DNA of 34,691 nt from Pseudonocardiales bacterium (GCA_019241525.1 JAFAWY010000007.1:1-34691); one strand, 5' to 3'; shown: positions 8,671-17,091, counted from the stretch's first letter. Numbers and translations: made by a program. Notes: generated by a model from the sequence alone, not told the origin.

Positions 8671-8692
8671 GTTCGGGGCCTCTCACCCGAAC
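8671..8692 (+). terminator. hairpin after thrB, just upstream of the presumed rho promoter
   Basis: GTTCGGG (8671-8677) and CCCGAAC (8686-8692) form a perfect 7-bp GC-rich stem with an 8-nt loop. It lies between thrB and the candidate rho promoter, three bases before TTGATC. It lacks a T-run, as many actinobacterial terminators do. It could end the lys/thr operon or be an operator. Confidence 0.35.
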
Positions 8693-8694
8693 AC

Positions 8695-8725
8695 TTGATC
8701 TCCCGCCCTCCGGTTAACGTAGTAG
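8695..8725 (+). promoter_or_regulatory. rho: candidate rho promoter
   Basis: TTGATC (8695-8700) resembles a -35. TAACGT (8715-8720) fits a TANNNT -10 at a short 14-bp spacing, and an overlapping TAGTAG (8720-8725) lies at 19 bp. Either would start an mRNA near 8727-8733 with a leader of about 185-190 nt before rho. The whole thrB-rho gap (8533-8916) is otherwise free of genes except the leader ORF at 8765. Confidence 0.35.
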
Positions 8726-8764
8726 CGGGAAGGCTGGCACCCAGACCCAGGCCAGGAGTTGAAC

Positions 8765-8794
8765 ATGTCCCGTGCCGGTCGGCTTGACCACTGA
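8765..8794 (+). CDS. nine-codon leader peptide ORF upstream of rho
   Basis: ATG at 8765 is preceded by AGGAG (8754-8758) at a six-base spacing, the best Shine-Dalgarno in the leader. The ORF encodes MSRAGRLDH and ends with TGA at 8792. Its last four codons form the 5' arm of the strong hairpin at 8781-8820, so a ribosome translating or stopping here would keep that hairpin open. This geometry is typical of leader-peptide attenuation. Whether it is translated is unproven. Confidence 0.5.
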   Translation: MSRAGRLDH

Positions 8795-8820
8795 TTTGGC
8801 AGTGATGTGGTGGTCAGGCC
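8781..8820 (+). promoter_or_regulatory. rho: long hairpin in rho leader
   Basis: GGCTTGACCAC (8781-8791) pairs with GTGGTCAGGCC (8810-8820): eleven pairs with one G-U, around an 18-nt loop. An alternative fold pairs CACTG (8789-8793) with CAGTG (8800-8804). The two folds are mutually exclusive, and the outer one overlaps the leader ORF. A second small hairpin (GCCCG-TCT-CGGGC, 8886-8898) sits directly before the rho Shine-Dalgarno (AGGAAGGA, 8904-8911). Confidence 0.6.
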
Positions 8821-8916
8821 AACCCAACGCATGCGGACCCTAGGCGCCGTCGGTACACCGCCGGATGGCGAACAGGCTGGCTTGAGCCCGTCTCGGGCCG
8901 GTTAGGAAGGACCTGC

Positions 8917-10884
8917 GTGAGCGAAATCAACGTGTTGGGCAGCGATGTTGCTGCTACGGCATCTTCGGATGAGCACCCGGCTGAGCAAGCCGGGATGGCG
9001 GAGGCGGCTCCCGACAACGGCACCGCGCCGCGTCGCCGTGGGGGGCTGTCCGGAATGGTGATGGCTGAACTCCGCCAACTGGCCAGCCAGCTGGATGTCC
9101 CCGGCATTGCCGGGATGCGCAAGAACGAGCTGATCGCCGCGATCAAGGAGCGCCAGGGCGCGGTCCCGGGCCAGCGGCAGGCCGTCGCCGAGCAACTCAC
9201 CCTTGAGGATGCCAACGCGTCGTCGGGTTCCCAGACGCGGACCGGGACTGCGACCCAGACTCCGGACCCGACACCAACGGTCGCGGTAGTCGCCGCTGCC
9301 GAACAGCCTCCCGCACCAGCCGCCGAGCCGGCTCGGACCGAGGCACCCACGGTGGCTGAATCTGACCAGATCCCCGCCCAACAGGATCGGGAACAGCAGG
9401 ACGGCGATACCGACGGTGCGGACCGCTCCCGCAACCGGCGGCGACGTCCAGTTCGCAACGGCGACACATCTCGATCGTCGATCGATCAGGCCGCAGCCGA
9501 TCGACACCATACCCAGGGCGACCAGACCTCCAACGTACAAGGCGGCAGCAACCAGAACGGTGGGCAGGTGGCCGCCAGCCCGAACGGTTCTCGCGACGCC
9601 CGCGACGCCCGCGACGATGACGACGAGGCCGGCCGGCGTCGCGGGCGACGTTTCCGCGACCGCAACCGCCGCAACCGGGGAGACCGCAGCAGCAGTGAGC
9701 GCGGTGGTGACCGTCGGGACAGCGGTGAGCTCGAGGTCCGCGAGGACGATGTGCTGTTGCCCGTCGCCGGAATCCTCGACGTGCTGGACAACTACGCGTT
9801 CGTGCGTACCTCGGGGTACCTGTCCGGGCCGAATGATGTGTACGTATCGCTGTCGCTGGTCCGCAAGTACGGCCTGCGTCGCGGTGACGCCATCACCGGT
9901 GCGGTCCGTCAGCCCCGGGAAGGGGAACAGCAGCGGCAGAAGTTCAATCCTCTGGTCCGCGTCGACACCATCAATGGTCTGGATCTCGAGCAGGCCAGGC
10001 AGCGCCCGGAGTTCACCAAACTGACCCCGCTCTACCCCAACGAGCGCCTGCGGCTGGAGACCGAGCAGGGCTTGATGACGACCCGGGTCATCGACTTGAT
10101 CATGCCGATCGGGAAGGGACAGCGGGCGCTGATCGTCTCGCCGCCCAAGGCCGGTAAGACGATGATCCTGCAGGCGATCGCCAATGCGATCACCAAGAAC
10201 AACCCGGAATGCCATCTCATGGTCGTGCTCGTCGACGAGCGGCCTGAGGAAGTCACCGACATGCAGCGCTCGGTGAAAGGTGAGGTCATCGCCTCTACCT
10301 TCGACCGCCCGCCGTCGGATCACACCACGATCTCCGAGCTGGCCATCGAACGGGCCAAGCGGCTGGTCGAGATGGGGCACGACGTCGTCGTGCTGCTGGA
10401 TTCGATCACCCGGCTGGGCCGGGCGTACAACCTGGCTGCACCGGCATCAGGCCGGATCCTGTCTGGTGGTGTGGACTCCACCGCGTTGTACCCGCCGAAG
10501 CGATTCCTGGGCGCGGCCCGCAACATCGAAGACGGTGGCTCGCTGACCATCTTCGCGACCGCGCTGGTCGAGACCGGGTCGACAATGGACACAGTGATCT
10601 TCGAGGAGTTCAAGGGTACCGGCAACGCCGAGCTCAAGCTCGACCGCAAGATCGCTGACAAGCGGATCTTCCCGGCGATTGACATCAATCCCTCCGGTAC
10701 CCGCAAGGAGGAGTTGCTGCTGTCCCCAGATGAGCTGGCCATCCACCACAAGCTGCGGCGTGTGCTGTCCGGGCTGGAGTCCCAGCAGGCCATCGATCTC
10801 GTGCTCGATCGTCTGCGCAAGACCAGGACCAACATCGAGTTCCTGATGCAGGTCTCCAAGTCCGCGGCCGGCAACGGCGAATAG
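8917..10884 (+). CDS. rho: transcription termination factor Rho
   Basis: Hexameric RNA-dependent ATPase/helicase that terminates transcription. Residues about 45-88 are the Rho N-terminal SAP-like helix bundle (MAELRQLASQLDVPGIAGMR). Residues about 90-275 are a long disordered insert rich in Arg, Asp, Asn and Gln, including RDARDARDDDDE, as in other high-GC actinobacterial Rho proteins. From about 277 comes the cold-shock-like RNA-binding domain (NYAFVRTSGYLSGPNDVYVS). The RecA core has Walker A PPKAGKT at 409-415, Walker B VVVLLDS near 490, and the later GTGNAEL R-loop region. It is 655 residues, longer than E. coli Rho (419) because of the insert. The GTG start has AGGAAGGA upstream. The long structured leader suggests post-initiation autoregulation. 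Confidence 0.97.
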   Translation: MSEINVLGSDVAATASSDEHPAEQAGMAEAAPDNGTAPRRRGGLSGMVMAELRQLASQLDVPGIAGMRKNELIAAIKERQGAVPGQRQAVAEQLTLEDANASSGSQTRTGTATQTPDPTPTVAVVAAAEQPPAPAAEPARTEAPTVAESDQIPAQQDREQQDGDTDGADRSRNRRRRPVRNGDTSRSSIDQAAADRHHTQGDQTSNVQGGSNQNGGQVAASPNGSRDARDARDDDDEAGRRRGRRFRDRNRRNRGDRSSSERGGDRRDSGELEVREDDVLLPVAGILDVLDNYAFVRTSGYLSGPNDVYVSLSLVRKYGLRRGDAITGAVRQPREGEQQRQKFNPLVRVDTINGLDLEQARQRPEFTKLTPLYPNERLRLETEQGLMTTRVIDLIMPIGKGQRALIVSPPKAGKTMILQAIANAITKNNPECHLMVVLVDERPEEVTDMQRSVKGEVIASTFDRPPSDHTTISELAIERAKRLVEMGHDVVVLLDSITRLGRAYNLAAPASGRILSGGVDSTALYPPKRFLGAARNIEDGGSLTIFATALVETGSTMDTVIFEEFKGTGNAELKLDRKIADKRIFPAIDINPSGTRKEELLLSPDELAIHHKLRRVLSGLESQQAIDLVLDRLRKTRTNIEFLMQVSKSAAGNGE

Positions 10885-10940
10885 GCCGGCGTGTCGCGCC
10901 CTGGTGCACCGCGTGTCGTGCTCGGCTGCCCGGTTGACGC

Positions 10941-11732
10941 GTGACGCCCGCCGCACAGCTCAACGGTGCTCCGGTCAACCCTGAGCAGATCACTGCGCTC
11001 GCGTTGATCAACTACGGGCACTACACCTCGATGCGGGTCGAGGAGCTGCGGGTGCGCGGTCTGTCCCTGCATCTGGACCGCCTGGTGCAGGACTGCCGCC
11101 GGCTGTTCGATGCGCAACTGGATCCCGATCTGGTGCGGCGCCTCGTCCGCCATGTGCTTGCCGAGGCGCCCCGATCGGTCGTGGTCCGGGTGACCGTGTT
11201 CGATCCCGATCTGCCGCTGGCGCAGATCGGCGCGGATGCGCAGCCGCACCTGCTCGTCACCACCCGGCCGGCTGCACACCCGGCGCCTGCTGCGCTGCGC
11301 TTGCAATCGAGCCACTACTGCCGGGAACAGCCCACCGTCAAGCACGTGGGGCTGTTCGGCTCGTTGCGGCAGCGGCGCCTCGCGCAGCGCAACGGATTCG
11401 ACGATGTGCTGTTCACCGACTCAGGTACCACGATCTCCGAAGCGGCTACTTCGAATATCGGTTTCCTCAACGGCGACCGGCTGATCTGGCCGCAAGCGTC
11501 ATGCCTGACCGGTGTGACCATGAGACTGATCAACCAAGTACTGGGCACGCAGGCCAGCACGGCACCGGTCAGTCTTAGCGTGCTAGCCGGGATGGACGCC
11601 GTCGTCGCCACCAATGCCGTGGTCGGGGTCCGTCCGGTCGCGGCCATCGACGGTGTGCGGTTCCCGACCGACCATCCCATGATCGACACTCTGAGCAAGC
11701 GATATACCGAGATCACGCCAGAGCGGCTGTGA
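10941..11732 (+). CDS. class IV aminotransferase family protein
   Basis: 263 residues of the fold-type IV PLP family (PF01063), which includes branched-chain aminotransferase, D-amino-acid aminotransferase and aminodeoxychorismate lyase. Visible family features are NYGHYTSMRVEELRVRGLSLHLDRL at the N-terminus, the probable PLP lysine in PTVKHVGLF, the PLP-contacting glutamate in TTISEAATSNIGFL, and the CLTGVTM phosphate-binding turn. These support an active PLP enzyme, but the substrate is not determined by the motifs. It lies between rho and rpmE, 56 bp after rho. The GTG start at 10941 has no clear Shine-Dalgarno and could be a few codons off. Confidence 0.88.
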   Translation: MTPAAQLNGAPVNPEQITALALINYGHYTSMRVEELRVRGLSLHLDRLVQDCRRLFDAQLDPDLVRRLVRHVLAEAPRSVVVRVTVFDPDLPLAQIGADAQPHLLVTTRPAAHPAPAALRLQSSHYCREQPTVKHVGLFGSLRQRRLAQRNGFDDVLFTDSGTTISEAATSNIGFLNGDRLIWPQASCLTGVTMRLINQVLGTQASTAPVSLSVLAGMDAVVATNAVVGVRPVAAIDGVRFPTDHPMIDTLSKRYTEITPERL

Positions 11733-11745
11733 CCCGCGGGAACAT

Positions 11746-11765
11746 CCGCGCCCCACGCGCGGTTT
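11746..11765 (+). terminator. candidate terminator after the aminotransferase gene
   Basis: CCGCGC (11746-11751) and GCGCGG (11757-11762) form a 6-bp perfect stem with a CCCAC loop, followed by TTT. It begins 14 bp after the stop codon. The short T-run makes it a moderate candidate. The rest of the 150-bp gap to rpmE shows no certain promoter. Confidence 0.45.
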
Positions 11766-11882
11766 CATCTCACGTTGGGCCATCTGGTACCGATCTGGCA
11801 CACTGTCACGGCCCACAGTCCGGCTCCGGTTCACCCCGTACGCCACATCTGGGGACCCGGCGGCCATAACGAAAGGACAACC

Positions 11883-12095
11883 ATGAAGCAGGGCATCCAC
11901 CCGCAGTATGTCGAGACGCAGGTCACCTGCGGCTGTGGCAACTCCTTTGTCACCCGTAGCACCAAACGCGACGGCCAGATTCACGTTGAAGTGTGTTCCA
12001 ACTGCCACCCCTTCTACACAGGCAAGCAGAAGATTTTGGACACCGGTGGCCGTGTCGCGCGGTTCGAGAAGCGCTATGGCAAACGTCAGAAGTAA
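11883..12095 (+). CDS. rpmE: 50S ribosomal protein L31 (bL31, zinc-binding form)
   Basis: 70 residues starting MKQGIHPQY, the universal bL31 start, with ATG preceded by AAAGGA. Four cysteines (C16, C18, C38 and C41, in TCGCGN and [13 protein letters not shown]) form the zinc site, so this is the zinc-containing C+ form. Such organisms often hold a zinc-free paralogue elsewhere for zinc starvation; none is in this window. The gene is followed at once by prfA, putting two translation components together. Confidence 0.97.
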   Translation: MKQGIHPQYVETQVTCGCGNSFVTRSTKRDGQIHVEVCSNCHPFYTGKQKILDTGGRVARFEKRYGKRQK

Positions 12096-12101
12096 TTAAC
12101 C

Positions 12102-13178
12102 GTGCCGGGAATTGCAATGGATAGTGCTGCGGTTCAGGCGTTGCTGGATCAGCACGCTGAGCTGGAGAACAGGCTTGCCGATCCGTTGCTGCATGCCGAC
12201 CCTGACGCAGCGCGCAAGGTTGGCCGCCGCTACGGCGAGCTTTCCCGAATCGTGCGGGTCGTCCGGGAGTTGGACCAGGCCCGCAACGACATGGCGGTCG
12301 CCCGTGAACTGGCGGTCGAGGATCCGGTTTTCGCCACCGAGGCGGATACCCTCGCCGACCGGATCCCGGCCCTGGAAAGCGAGCTGGCCGAGCTGCTGTT
12401 GCCGCGCGACCCGCACGACGATTCGGATGTGGTGTTGGAGATCAAGTCGGGGGAGGGCGGTGCCGAGTCGGCGCTGTTCGCCGCAGATTTGCTGAGGATG
12501 TACCTGCGTTACGCCGAGCGGCACGGCTGGCAAGCGCAGGTGCTCGACGCCACCGAATCCGATCTGGGCGGGTACAAGGACGTCACGGTCAGCTTGAGAT
12601 CGTCGCAGACCCAGCCTGGGGTATGGGAGCGGCTGAAGTTCGAGGGCGGGGTGCACCGGGTGCAACGGGTCCCGGTCACTGAGTCGTCCGGCCGGATCCA
12701 CACCTCGGCAGCCGGCGTGCTGGTCTACCCCGAGCCGGATGATGTCGAGATCGAGCTGGACGACAAGGATCTGCGCATTGACGTCTACCGTTCTTCCGGT
12801 CCGGGCGGGCAGAGCGTCAACACCACCGACTCCGCCGTGCGCATCACGCACCTGCCGACCGGCATCGTGGTGTCCTGCCAGAACGAGAAGTCGCAGATCC
12901 AAAACCGGATTCGGGCTACCGAGGTGTTGCGGGCGCGGCTCCAGGCACTGGCGGAGGAGAAGGCCCAGCAGGAAGCCTCCGAGCAGCGCCGGTCACAGGT
13001 ACGCACGGTGGACCGATCCGAGCGGGTGCGCACCTACAACTTCCCGGAAAACCGGATTTCCGATCACCGGGTGAACTACAAGGCCTACAACCTCGATTCG
13101 GTACTCGACGGGGATCTCGACGGGGTACTGGACGCGCTGGTCAAGGCTGACCGTGAGCTGCGCCTGCGCGGCTCATGA
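12102..13178 (+). CDS. prfA: peptide chain release factor 1
   Basis: RF1 recognises UAA and UAG and triggers peptidyl-tRNA hydrolysis. Visible are the helical N-terminal domain, the PVT tripeptide codon-recognition motif (about 191-193, in [15 protein letters not shown]), and the catalytic GGQ in [17 protein letters not shown] (about 235-237). The C-terminus has the usual [25 protein letters not shown] block. The first start is GTG at 12102, seven bases after rpmE; ATG at 12117 is equally possible since neither has a strong Shine-Dalgarno. The stop overlaps prmC as ATGA, tying RF1 synthesis to the enzyme that methylates its GGQ glutamine. Confidence 0.97.
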   Translation: MPGIAMDSAAVQALLDQHAELENRLADPLLHADPDAARKVGRRYGELSRIVRVVRELDQARNDMAVARELAVEDPVFATEADTLADRIPALESELAELLLPRDPHDDSDVVLEIKSGEGGAESALFAADLLRMYLRYAERHGWQAQVLDATESDLGGYKDVTVSLRSSQTQPGVWERLKFEGGVHRVQRVPVTESSGRIHTSAAGVLVYPEPDDVEIELDDKDLRIDVYRSSGPGGQSVNTTDSAVRITHLPTGIVVSCQNEKSQIQNRIRATEVLRARLQALAEEKAQQEASEQRRSQVRTVDRSERVRTYNFPENRISDHRVNYKAYNLDSVLDGDLDGVLDALVKADRELRLRGS

Positions 13179-14068
13179 GCAGGCAGCCACTGCGACTTGC
13201 GGTCCTGGAAGCGGAGCGGATCCTCACCGACGCTGGCGTGGCGTCCCCGCGGGTAGACGCTGAGCTCCTCGCCGCACACGTGGTCGGTGTGCCGCGGGGA
13301 CGGTTGCCGATGGTTCCGCTGGTCGACCCACCGGTCGTCGACGCCCTACGCACGCTGGTGCACCAGCGAGCGCAACGGGTGCCATTGCAGCACCTCACCG
13401 GAACCGCGGCCCTGGGCGCCATCGAGGTGGCCGTCGGTCCGGGCGTGTTCATCCCACGTCCGGAAACCGAGGCCATGCTGGCCTGGGGACTGGCGGCCCT
13501 GGAAGGCATCGTGGAACCACTGGTGGTCGATCTGTGCACCGGATCCGGTGCACTGGCGCTCGCCGTCGCGCACGCCAGGCCCGATGCGCAGGTCCATGCC
13601 GTGGAGCGTGACCCCGTAGCGCTGAGCTGGGCGCGGCGCAACGCCGATGTGCGCGCCGCTGCCGGCGACACGCCGGTGGTGCTCTATGCCGGTGACGTGG
13701 CCGATCCCACGCTGCTGACGGCGCTCGACGGGCTGGCGCACCTGGTGTTGTGCAACCCCCCTTATGTCCCCCTCGGTACGTCGTTGCCGCCCGAGGTGGC
13801 CTGGCATGATCCGCCTGCCGCGGTCTTCGCCGGTGCCGACGGTCTCGCGGTGATTCCTGACGTGGTGCGCATCGGCACCAGGTTGCTCCGCGAGGGCGGC
13901 ACTATCGCCATCGAACACGATGAGTCGCATGCGGTGGCCGTTCCGGCGCTGCTCGCCGCACGGCGGGTCCTTACCGGGGTAGCCGACCACACTGACCTCA
14001 CCGGCCGGCCGCGGTTTGCCACCGCGCGGCGGGCTCGATTCAACCCACACGCGCCGCTGCGTACTTGA
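13175..14068 (+). CDS. prmC: release factor glutamine N5-methyltransferase
   Basis: SAM-dependent enzyme that methylates the glutamine of the GGQ motif in RF1 and RF2. An N-terminal helical domain leads to [11 protein letters not shown], the SAM-binding glycine motif [14 protein letters not shown] (about 117-130), the acidic ribose-binding VERDP, and the catalytic LCNPPYVP motif (NPPY at 194-197). Length (297) is normal. It starts within the prfA stop codon. Its 3' end overlaps the 3' end of the convergent SGNH hydrolase gene by 29 bp, so the last codons serve both strands. Confidence 0.96.
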   Translation: MSRQPLRLAVLEAERILTDAGVASPRVDAELLAAHVVGVPRGRLPMVPLVDPPVVDALRTLVHQRAQRVPLQHLTGTAALGAIEVAVGPGVFIPRPETEAMLAWGLAALEGIVEPLVVDLCTGSGALALAVAHARPDAQVHAVERDPVALSWARRNADVRAAAGDTPVVLYAGDVADPTLLTALDGLAHLVLCNPPYVPLGTSLPPEVAWHDPPAAVFAGADGLAVIPDVVRIGTRLLREGGTIAIEHDESHAVAVPALLAARRVLTGVADHTDLTGRPRFATARRARFNPHAPLRT

Positions 14069-14936
14069 GGGTGTCCAGCGCAAAATCAGCCACCGCCTGC
14101 ATGCCAGCGGCATTGGGATGCACGGGAGCGGCTGGGCTGGTTGGTGTGACAGCCTCCACCCACTTCACGCCCGGCGGCTGGCAGGCATCACGGCCTAACG
14201 AGCGAGCGTAGGAGTCGACGAAGAATGCGCCGTGGCGGAAAGCCTGACTGGCCAGCATGCCCGTGAGCTGCTGTTGCACCCCGTCCAGGTACGGTACGTC
14301 ACCACGGGCGATCGGCATCACCGGATAGCAGCCTCGCGTCGGCGGCAAGATCCTCAGGTAACCCACAAGCAGCACCGTGGCATGGGGTGAACGCTGGTGG
14401 ATTCCTTCCAGCACGGCCGCGACCTTGGGCGCTACCGCCGCGATGCGCTGCGCGTTGATGTCGCTGCCTCCGGCAGTGGCCTCACGCTGGCAGGGATTGC
14501 CAAGCGGATCGAGGGCCGCGGCCCGGGCGCAGGTGTAGATGATCTCAGTGAAGCCGATGTCGTTGCCGCTGATGGTCAGCGTGACCAGGTCTGTGTCTGG
14601 GCGCAGCGCGTTGAACTGCGGCGGGTTGGTGCCCAGCAGCAGCACCGACTGGGCGGCCGTCATGTTGTCGGTCTTGGCGCCGCTGCAGCTGACGTCGGTG
14701 AAATCCCGGATAGCGAGTGCCGCGGCGAGCAGCGACGGGTAGTTGTTGGTGGACCGTTCGCAGCCAACCGGATCGGGACGCTGTATCGGGATCAGCGGGC
14801 CCGCCGTGTATGAATCGCCCAGCGCGACGTAATGGCGGGGCAAAGCCAGCGTCTTGGCGGCCGCGCTGGCGGGGATACCGAGCGCAGCCAATACGGTGGC
14901 GATGGTCGCGAATATGACTCGCCGATGCAGGGACAT
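14040..14936 (-). CDS. secreted SGNH-hydrolase family esterase/lipase
   Basis: 298 residues with a Sec signal peptide (hydrophobic 8-24, likely cleavage near ASAAAK at 23-28). The SGNH motifs are complete: block I YVALGDSYTAG with nucleophile S42; the block II region ending VSCSGAKT; block III TISGNDIGF (N125); and block V VHPNAAGM with H273. The residue three before that histidine is Ala rather than Asp, suggesting the Ser-His dyad seen in the Streptomyces scabies esterase type. Six cysteines after the signal peptide could make three disulfides, as in that subfamily. The substrate is unknown but probably lipid or ester outside the cell. GGAGG lies only three bases before the ATG. It is convergent with prmC. 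Confidence 0.9.
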   Translation of the reverse strand: MSLHRRVIFATIATVLAALGIPASAAAKTLALPRHYVALGDSYTAGPLIPIQRPDPVGCERSTNNYPSLLAAALAIRDFTDVSCSGAKTDNMTAAQSVLLLGTNPPQFNALRPDTDLVTLTISGNDIGFTEIIYTCARAAALDPLGNPCQREATAGGSDINAQRIAAVAPKVAAVLEGIHQRSPHATVLLVGYLRILPPTRGCYPVMPIARGDVPYLDGVQQQLTGMLASQAFRHGAFFVDSYARSLGRDACQPPGVKWVEAVTPTSPAAPVHPNAAGMQAVADFALDTLKYAAARVG

Positions 14937-15031
14937 GGTCCTCCGGACGTCTACCGGACACGGATCGTTCCGTCTTGATCACTATCTGTCAACATCTGGC
15001 CAGGCGTGTCGCTGGTAGCAAGCCGCGGTCG

Positions 15032-15045
15032 TAGGGTTCGAGGCG
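15032..15045 (+). promoter_or_regulatory. tsaC: candidate leaderless -10 element of tsaC
   Basis: TAGGGT (15032-15037) lies seven bases before the GTG chosen as tsaC start, matching TANNNT at leaderless spacing. No Shine-Dalgarno of note precedes that GTG, which supports a leaderless message. Confidence 0.45.
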
Positions 15046-15692
15046 TGAGCACCGTTTACGACTGCGCGCAACCGGACCGCCGCCTTGCTGGGCTCACCGC
15101 GGCAGCGAGCGCCGTCCGTGCGGGCCAACTCGTCGTGCTACCGACCGACACCGTCTACGGGCTGGGTTGCGATGCGTTCTCTGCAACGGCGGTGCAGGCG
15201 CTGCTGTCCGCCAAAGGCCGGGGTCGTGACATGCCGGTTCCAGTGCTGGTGGGCTCGTGGTCCACGGTGGATGGCCTGGTTCTGGGTGTGCCAGCGTCGG
15301 CACGTGCGCTGATTGAAGCGTTCTGGCCCGGCGGGCTGTCACTGGTCCTGCGGCATGCGCCGTCGCTGAGCTGGGACCTGGGCGATACGCGGGGCACCGT
15401 CATGCTCCGGATGCCGCTGCACCCGGTGGCGCTGGAACTGCTCCGTGAGGTCGGTCCGATGGCGGTGTCGAGCGCGAACCGTTCCGGTCTGCCGCCGGCG
15501 ACCACCATCGGGCAGGCCCGCGAACAGCTTGCAGATCGCGTCGGCGTATTCCTCGACGGTGGACCCGCCGGCCAGGTCGCATCGACCATCGTGGACCTCA
15601 CTGCTGACCATCCGGTGGTGCTGCGCGAGGGTGCGGTGAGCGCGGCAGCGATCGGCGAGGTGCTCGGGCACGCCGTTCACGGCGCCTCCTGA
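15045..15692 (+). CDS. tsaC: L-threonylcarbamoyladenylate synthase (Sua5/YciO/YrdC)
   Basis: Makes threonylcarbamoyl-AMP from threonine, bicarbonate and ATP for the universal t6A modification at position 37 of ANN-decoding tRNAs. The YrdC fold is recognisable from VRAGQLVVLPTDTVYGLGCDAF, then SAKGRGRDMPVPVLV (basic KxR-type nucleotide site), FWPGGLSLVL, VMLRMPLHP and MAVSSANRSGLPP. At 215 residues it is the short form without the Sua5 C-terminal domain. I chose GTG at 15045 because upstream sequence to 15006 looks unlike the family and a -10 sits at leaderless distance. The order prfA-prmC-tsaC-wecA is conserved in actinobacteria. Confidence 0.95.
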   Translation: MSTVYDCAQPDRRLAGLTAAASAVRAGQLVVLPTDTVYGLGCDAFSATAVQALLSAKGRGRDMPVPVLVGSWSTVDGLVLGVPASARALIEAFWPGGLSLVLRHAPSLSWDLGDTRGTVMLRMPLHPVALELLREVGPMAVSSANRSGLPPATTIGQAREQLADRVGVFLDGGPAGQVASTIVDLTADHPVVLREGAVSAAAIGEVLGHAVHGAS

Positions 15693-15777
15693 TCAGGGCA
15701 GAGACCCGGGCACGGAGGCATATCGGGGCCAGCGCCGGGACGTGCGGGCCTCGTGAGCGCCGCGATGGTGCGCGGAC

Positions 15778-15790
15778 TAGCCTGCGTGCG
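15778..15790 (+). promoter_or_regulatory. wecA: candidate leaderless -10 element of wecA
   Basis: TAGCCT (15778-15783) ends six bases before the GTG at 15790. There is no Shine-Dalgarno. It fits the TANNNT leaderless pattern repeated across this window. Confidence 0.4.
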
Positions 15791-16938
15791 TGGGATCCGT
15801 CCCCGTTGTATCCGTCCTGCCGCTGCGGGAATACCTGCTGGTCGGCCTCACCACCGCGGTGGTCACGTTCTTGCTCACCGGGCTGGCGCGGATTCTCGCC
15901 CTGCACGTCGGTGCAGTGGCGATGCCGCGCGAGCGCGATGTGCACCGCGCACCAATCCCGCGGCTAGGTGGGGTGGCCATGTACGGCGGGATCCTCGGTG
16001 GTGTCCTGCTGTCTCACCAGTTACCCGTGCTGCGCCGATCCTTTGAGTTTTCCGGAGACGTCGTCGGTGTGCTGATAGCCGGCGGCATCATCATGCTGAT
16101 CGGCGCCCTGGACGACCGGTTCGAACTCGACTCGCTGACCAAGTTCGCCGGGCAAGTCACCGCTGCGGGGGTACTGGTGCTTTACGGCGTGCAGTGGTTC
16201 ATCTTCTGGGTGCCGTGGAACGGGGTGGCTGGTTCGGTTGGCTCGACGCTAGTCCTGGGACAAGACCAGGCGGTGCTGGTCACCGTCGCCTTGGTAGTGG
16301 CGCTGATCAATGCGATGAACTTCGTCGATGGGCTGGATGGGTTGGCCGCGGGAATCGGGTTGATCGCAGCCGTCGCCATCGGAGCCTTCACGTTGCAGCT
16401 GCTGTACCGGTCAGGAGGCAGTGTGTCGGTCTACCCACCGACGCTGATTGCAGCCTTGGTCGCGGGAGCCTGCCTGGGTTTCTTACCGCACAATTTCCAG
16501 CCCGCACGGATCTTCATGGGTGACTCCGGAGCAATGCTGATCGGGCTGATGCTCGCCGCTGCATCAACCAGCGCATCGGGCAAGCTTGACCCCAACAATT
16601 ACGGAGCCACCGACGCGCTGGCGCTGTTTTCCCCGCTATTGGTAATGGCCGCGGTGCTGTTCGTCCCCCTACTGGACCTGCTGCTAGCCGTGATCCGCCG
16701 GACCCGTGCAGGTCGTAGCCCGTTCGCCGCCGACAAGCTGCACCTGCACCACCGGTTGCTGGAGATCGGGCACTCGCACCGCAAAGCAGTCCTGGTGATC
16801 TACCTGTGGGCGGCTTTACTCGCTTTCGGGGCCGTTGCGCTGACCCTGTTCGACGTTTACGTGGTGGTGTGGTCGATCATGCTGGGCTTGCTGATCGCTG
16901 TGGTGGGTTCGGTGATTCCCCGACTACGCACCCGGTAA
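15790..16938 (+). CDS. wecA: undecaprenyl-phosphate GlcNAc-1-phosphate transferase
   Basis: Polytopic membrane enzyme of the PNPT family that transfers a sugar-1-phosphate (GlcNAc-1-P in the actinobacterial orthologue, called WecA or Rfe) from UDP-sugar to a polyprenyl phosphate. In mycobacteria this starts the arabinogalactan linker. About ten to eleven hydrophobic segments are visible. Motifs in order: HRAPIPRLGG (prenyl-phosphate side), the acidic GALDDRFEL, the catalytic INAMNFVDGLDGLAAG, RIFMGDSGAMLIG, and the nucleotide-side KLHLHHRLLEIGHSH. Length 382 is typical. The precise sugar is inferred from gene order next to the atp operon, where mycobacteria keep rfe. Confidence 0.93.
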   Translation: MGSVPVVSVLPLREYLLVGLTTAVVTFLLTGLARILALHVGAVAMPRERDVHRAPIPRLGGVAMYGGILGGVLLSHQLPVLRRSFEFSGDVVGVLIAGGIIMLIGALDDRFELDSLTKFAGQVTAAGVLVLYGVQWFIFWVPWNGVAGSVGSTLVLGQDQAVLVTVALVVALINAMNFVDGLDGLAAGIGLIAAVAIGAFTLQLLYRSGGSVSVYPPTLIAALVAGACLGFLPHNFQPARIFMGDSGAMLIGLMLAAASTSASGKLDPNNYGATDALALFSPLLVMAAVLFVPLLDLLLAVIRRTRAGRSPFAADKLHLHHRLLEIGHSHRKAVLVIYLWAALLAFGAVALTLFDVYVVVWSIMLGLLIAVVGSVIPRLRTR

Positions 16939-17041
16939 TCGCTACCTGCACAGGGCCGCCGCCGCAGCTGTGGCAGAAGTGCAGCTAGATGAGGGTGGGG
17001 CGAAGCGAGCGTAACAGCGGAGTGTGATAGCTTCTGTTTTG

Positions 17042-17059
17042 TCCCGCCCGGGGGCGGGA
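17042..17059. terminator. compact GC hairpin between wecA and the atp operon
   Basis: TCCCGCC (17042-17048) and GGCGGGA (17053-17059) form a 7-bp perfect stem with a CGGG loop. The TTTT lies on the left side (17037-17040), so the U-tract would serve leftward transcription. For wecA it would be a hairpin without U-tract. It may insulate the atp operon. Confidence 0.4.
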
Positions 17060-17091
17060 ATGTGAAGTCAGGTCGGCCCATCGGCAGTGCT

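Noticed and set aside
8569-8787. 72-codon open frame in the thrB-rho gap
   Set aside because: No Shine-Dalgarno, no recognisable protein, and it crosses the promoter and leader-ORF region; probably chance.
9590-9635. Repeat GCGACGCCC units in rho as a mobile or CRISPR-like repeat
   Set aside because: They are in-frame RDA codons of the disordered Rho insert; no spacer structure exists. No CRISPR array was seen anywhere in the window.
8902-10380. 492-codon open frame antisense to rho
   Set aside because: It is a shadow of rho in high-GC sequence; the sense strand encodes clear Rho domains and the antisense product has no recognisable domain.
11733-11882. Strong promoter for rpmE
   Set aside because: TTGGGC and CACACT are present but 20 bp apart and off consensus; not enough to call.
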